A stretch of DNA of 64,000 nt from an uncultured Paenibacillus sp. GTDB taxonomy: Bacteria > Bacillota > Bacilli > Paenibacillales > Paenibacillaceae. The notes under the pieces were generated by a model that did no database searches, was not told where the DNA came from, and saw only the letters and a program-made list of their open reading frames with translations. The stretch covers positions 1 to 64,000 of the forward strand of contig CALAWP010000033.1 of the NCBI GenBank assembly GCA_937895345.1. The letters run 5' to 3'. The first letter of the stretch is position 1; every line of letters starts with the position of its first letter. The translations under genes and the position numbers were made by a program. Positions 61,749 to 64,000 of the stretch are shown piece by piece.

Positions 61749-62165
61749 ATGAGGCTGCATTCCGTCTTTATATACGGCTCGCTGCTGCCGGGCCTCAGCA
61801 ATCACGGCGTCATCAAGGATGAAATCCGGAAGTGCGAATCCGGGGTTATCGCGGGAAGGCTCGTCGACGCGGGAGCGTATCCCGCCGCGGTAAGGGACGG
61901 GGAAGCGGCAGCGGCGGGCAGCCGCATACGCGGCTTGTGGATTGCGGTCGGCAGAGAAGGGCTGGCGGCGCTGGACGAGCTGGAGGAATTTCGCGGCGCG
62001 GAGGAGATGAACGACTACGAGCGGGTATGGACGCGCGATGCGTTCGACGCGGGCAAGGCGGGCTGGGTTTATGTATGGCCGAACGACCGGGGCTGCCCGG
62101 AGGTCGGCTCGGATTCGTGGGCGGAATATTGGAAAGTGAAGCAAGCCGGAGAACGGCAGCGATAA
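61749..62165 (+). CDS. Gamma-glutamylcyclotransferase-like (AIG2/GGCT) family protein
   Basis: This 138-aa protein has the family entry motif VFIYGSLLPGLSNHGVI (about 6-22), which binds the substrate carboxylate, and the later acidic catalytic position in ELEEFRGAEEMNDYERVWTR. GGCT-type proteins remove gamma-glutamyl groups from amines or peptides as 5-oxoproline, and the substrate is often unknown. AGAGAGGTTGG precedes the ATG. Divergent from glutamate dehydrogenase, which may hint at glutamate metabolism. Confidence 0.82.
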   Translation: MRLHSVFIYGSLLPGLSNHGVIKDEIRKCESGVIAGRLVDAGAYPAAVRDGEAAAAGSRIRGLWIAVGREGLAALDELEEFRGAEEMNDYERVWTRDAFDAGKAGWVYVWPNDRGCPEVGSDSWAEYWKVKQAGERQR

Positions 62166-62211
62166 AAGGAGCGCGGCGGCCCGCCGGGGGAGACCGGCGC
62201 GCCGCGGCCGG

Positions 62212-62361
62212 TTACCCGTTGCCGCCCTCCTCCGAGGCGGAGTAAGCGATCAGGGCGATGTCGGTCCCTTTCAGTTCGGACAACCGCTCTTCCAGCTGGC
62301 GGATTTGCTCCAGCGCTTCGGGCTCCTGGTCGAGCTCGGCAATGCGAAACGTTCGGTCCAT
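62212..62361 (-). CDS. Small acidic protein (49 aa)
   Basis: A 50-codon gene with a clear ribosome site (AAGGAGAAGG, spacing about 5-8) before the ATG at 62361. It encodes MDRTFRIAELDQEPEALEQI, a helical acidic stretch with a RQLEERLSEL heptad-like pattern that could form a short coiled coil, then DIALIAYSASEEGGNG. No family recognised. It is convergent with the GGCT-like gene; a stop-to-stop gap of 46 bp holds only a GC-rich sequence. Confidence 0.65.
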   Translation of the reverse strand: MDRTFRIAELDQEPEALEQIRQLEERLSELKGTDIALIAYSASEEGGNG

Positions 62362-62543
62362 TTGCACCTTCTCCTTGCGTCAGCTTGGGATGTTCGCTAT
62401 GATTCAATACCATAATGCGCAATACGCGCTGTTCCTATGCGCCGAGGCATGCCGGAACCACCGCTGGAAGGGCAGCAGTTGAAGCAGTTGAACCAATGGA
62501 AGTCCCGCATGGCCGCATCAATATATCGAGAGGAAGAGGCGTT

Positions 62544-64000
62544 ATGATAGTCAAGCTGGCATCACAAATGTTCCGTTTGCTGTTTCGTCCGTGCATCCGG
62601 CTCGGAAGCAGGCAGGGACGATGGGCGCTGCGGAGCGCGGCGCTGCTCGTCGCGTTGTTCGTCATCGCCGGGGGAACGATTCATGCGGCCGCGGCCGCGG
62701 CCGGCGGTCCGGTCTTGCCGGAACCGTTTGCCGGCGAGCCGTCGGCGGCCGTCGCCGTCCTTTCCGCTCACGAGCACGGCGGCCATGCCTCCGACGGCGG
62801 CGGCGCGGCGGCTGACGGGCGTTTAACGCTGCTGGCGGCGTCGAAGCTGGTCTATTACGTCGCGCTGCTTGCCGCCGCAGGATTTCAACTGCTTGCCGCG
62901 GCCGTTCCCCGGGGAGCGGAAGGAGCGGTTCGTCGGGAGAGAATCGGACGGTGGAGCGCCGCCGCCGTCAAAGCTTTGCTGCTGGCGGCGCTGGCGTACA
63001 TATTTTTGCACGCCAACGATTTGGTCAGCCAGCTGGGGGGCGACATCGGGCAATGGCCGCGCGTGTTCGTTATGACGGACGCAGGCCGGTCCTGGCTGGC
63101 GCTGCTCGCGCTGGCGGCGGCCGGCTTCGCCGCGCTTCGATTGCCGGAGCCGCTCGGTGCGGTATGGGCGCTGCTGCTGCTTGCTTCGGAAAGCTTCAAC
63201 GGACACGCCTTCGCCGCTTCGCAAGCCTCCGTCGCCGTTGTTGCGGATTTTGTTCATCTGGTTTGCTCCGCGATTTGGGCGGGAGGGGTCATTCTCCTGC
63301 TATTGTTCTGGAGATACGACCGCAAAGAATGCGGCAGATTCGCCGAATCGTTTGCCCGCTTCGCCTGGCTGGCGATCATCGGCTTGGCGGCAAGCGGCAT
63401 CGCGATGGCATGGGCGATATTGCCGTCATGGATTTATCTGCTGTATACCGCTTGGGGCAACTGGCTGCTTGCCAAGTCGGCGCTCGTTGTTGCCGTCGCG
63501 GCGCTCGGCGCCGCCTTGCGGAGCAGAGCGAGAAGGCGGGAGCTGCCAAGGGGAGTTTTGCTCAAGCTGGACGGAGCGTTGATGGCGGCCATCGTCGCAT
63601 CGGCGGCGGTAATGACGTCGCTGGCGCCCGCGCCCGGCGGAGAGCCGCTGCGGCTGCACGAAATGGGCGAGCAGCTGCATTACACCCTTGCGATCGAGCC
63701 TAACGCGCCGGGGCCGAACGACATTACGCTGACCGTCTGGCTTCCGGAAAGCTCCGGCGAACCGGCCGACGTCCGCCTCCGTCTGTTGCCTGCCGAAGGG
63801 CGGCGGGGCAAGCCGGTCGAGGTGGAGCTCGTCCGGCAGGACGACGGAAAGGAATACGAGTTTCCTGGCTTTGTCGAAACGAACTACCGGTCGGCGGAGC
63901 CGGCCGCATTGCCTTATCCTGGCAAATGGACCGCGGAGCTGATCATTCGCGAAACGAGCGGCGGCACGACGGAGAAGACCGTTTCCTTTGAAACCAACTA
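62544..64000 (+). CDS. CopD-domain membrane protein (copper import/resistance type), cut by window end
   Basis: The frame is open to the last base (485 codons plus TA) and so may end just past the window. An N-terminal hydrophobic segment (about 33-53) is followed by a His-rich loop (H76, H78, H81 in HEHGGH), then about eight helices with LHANDLVSQLGGDIGQWPRV, FNGHAF and DFVHLVCSAIWAGG, the CopD hallmark. After the helices comes a polar domain with beta-type text. Bacillus YcnJ, a relative, takes up copper. AGAGGAAGAGG precedes the ATG. The metal is inferred from the family. Confidence 0.82.
   Translation, partial: MIVKLASQMFRLLFRPCIRLGSRQGRWALRSAALLVALFVIAGGTIHAAAAAAGGPVLPEPFAGEPSAAVAVLSAHEHGGHASDGGGAAADGRLTLLAASKLVYYVALLAAAGFQLLAAAVPRGAEGAVRRERIGRWSAAAVKALLLAALAYIFLHANDLVSQLGGDIGQWPRVFVMTDAGRSWLALLALAAAGFAALRLPEPLGAVWALLLLASESFNGHAFAASQASVAVVADFVHLVCSAIWAGGVILLLLFWRYDRKECGRFAESFARFAWLAIIGLAASGIAMAWAILPSWIYLLYTAWGNWLLAKSALVVAVAALGAALRSRARRRELPRGVLLKLDGALMAAIVASAAVMTSLAPAPGGEPLRLHEMGEQLHYTLAIEPNAPGPNDITLTVWLPESSGEPADVRLRLLPAEGRRGKPVEVELVRQDDGKEYEFPGFVETNYRSAEPAALPYPGKWTAELIIRETSGGTTEKTVSFETN

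Noticed and set aside
62069..62422. 117-aa minus-strand frame covering the 49-aa gene
   Set aside because: Different frame from the small gene with its strong ribosome site, Arg/Pro-rich shadow composition, and overlap with the GGCT-like gene.

Overview
The window is a chromosomal stretch of a high-GC, spore-forming member of the Bacillales, most likely Paenibacillaceae (Paenibacillus/Cohnella-like). This is an inference from gene content: a GerA-type germination operon, SigI-RsgI, the infC-rpmI-rplT operon with an L20-type leader and an AUU start codon, T-box control of ilv genes, and many AraC/Gfo-Idh-MocA sugar modules. No rRNA, tRNA, transposase, prophage or CRISPR was found.

Left part (1-16.5 kb). 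A 51-bp tandem-repeat array (1-288) is followed by a VOC-phosphomannose isomerase fusion, the tRNA-modification pair mnmM-mnmL, a 68-aa orphan behind a good promoter, trmB, a PAP2 phosphatase and a membrane glycosyltransferase. Next come the infC operon, a second and larger array of the same 51-bp repeat (about 8939-9735), a GNAT acetyltransferase, three 187-bp repeats that look like a folded RNA, and the branched-chain amino-acid block: T-box, ilvB, ilvN, a long intercistronic hairpin, ilvC, a terminator and leuB.

Middle (16.5-33.1 kb). A small Cys-pair protein precedes sigI-rsgI (RsgI with a disordered Asp/Arg-rich tail), a sporulation-type sensor kinase, an M17 aminopeptidase, sucA-sucB, a DUF3891 protein, an AraC regulator divergent from two Gfo/Idh/MocA oxidoreductases, and a CobW/ZagA-type zinc GTPase with two Zur-box candidates in its long upstream region.

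Right part (33-64 kb). A VOC protein, an SDR and a ThuA-like protein lead to a gerA-gerB-gerC operon in which gerB is frameshifted near its 5' end. Sugar-acid and pectin-related modules follow: AraC | Gfo/Idh-uxaC, AraC | GH127, and kduI-DeoR-kduD. An ArgD-like aminotransferase has an ARG-box-like promoter. An ABC exporter (one ATPase, two permeases), a cobalamin-riboswitch-controlled metE, an aldolase-like protein, glutamate dehydrogenase, a GGCT-like protein, a 49-aa small protein and a CopD-like membrane protein cut by the window end complete the region.

The genes suggest a saprophyte that uses plant-derived uronates and arabinosides. Its expression control is read mainly from RNA leaders (L20, T-box, B12) and local regulators. 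The least explained content is non-coding: the 51-bp arrays at two loci, the structured 187-bp repeats, an interspersed ATTCGTTAC element family in three intergenic gaps, inverted elements in the leader of the zinc GTPase, and a perfect 16-bp inverted repeat behind it.
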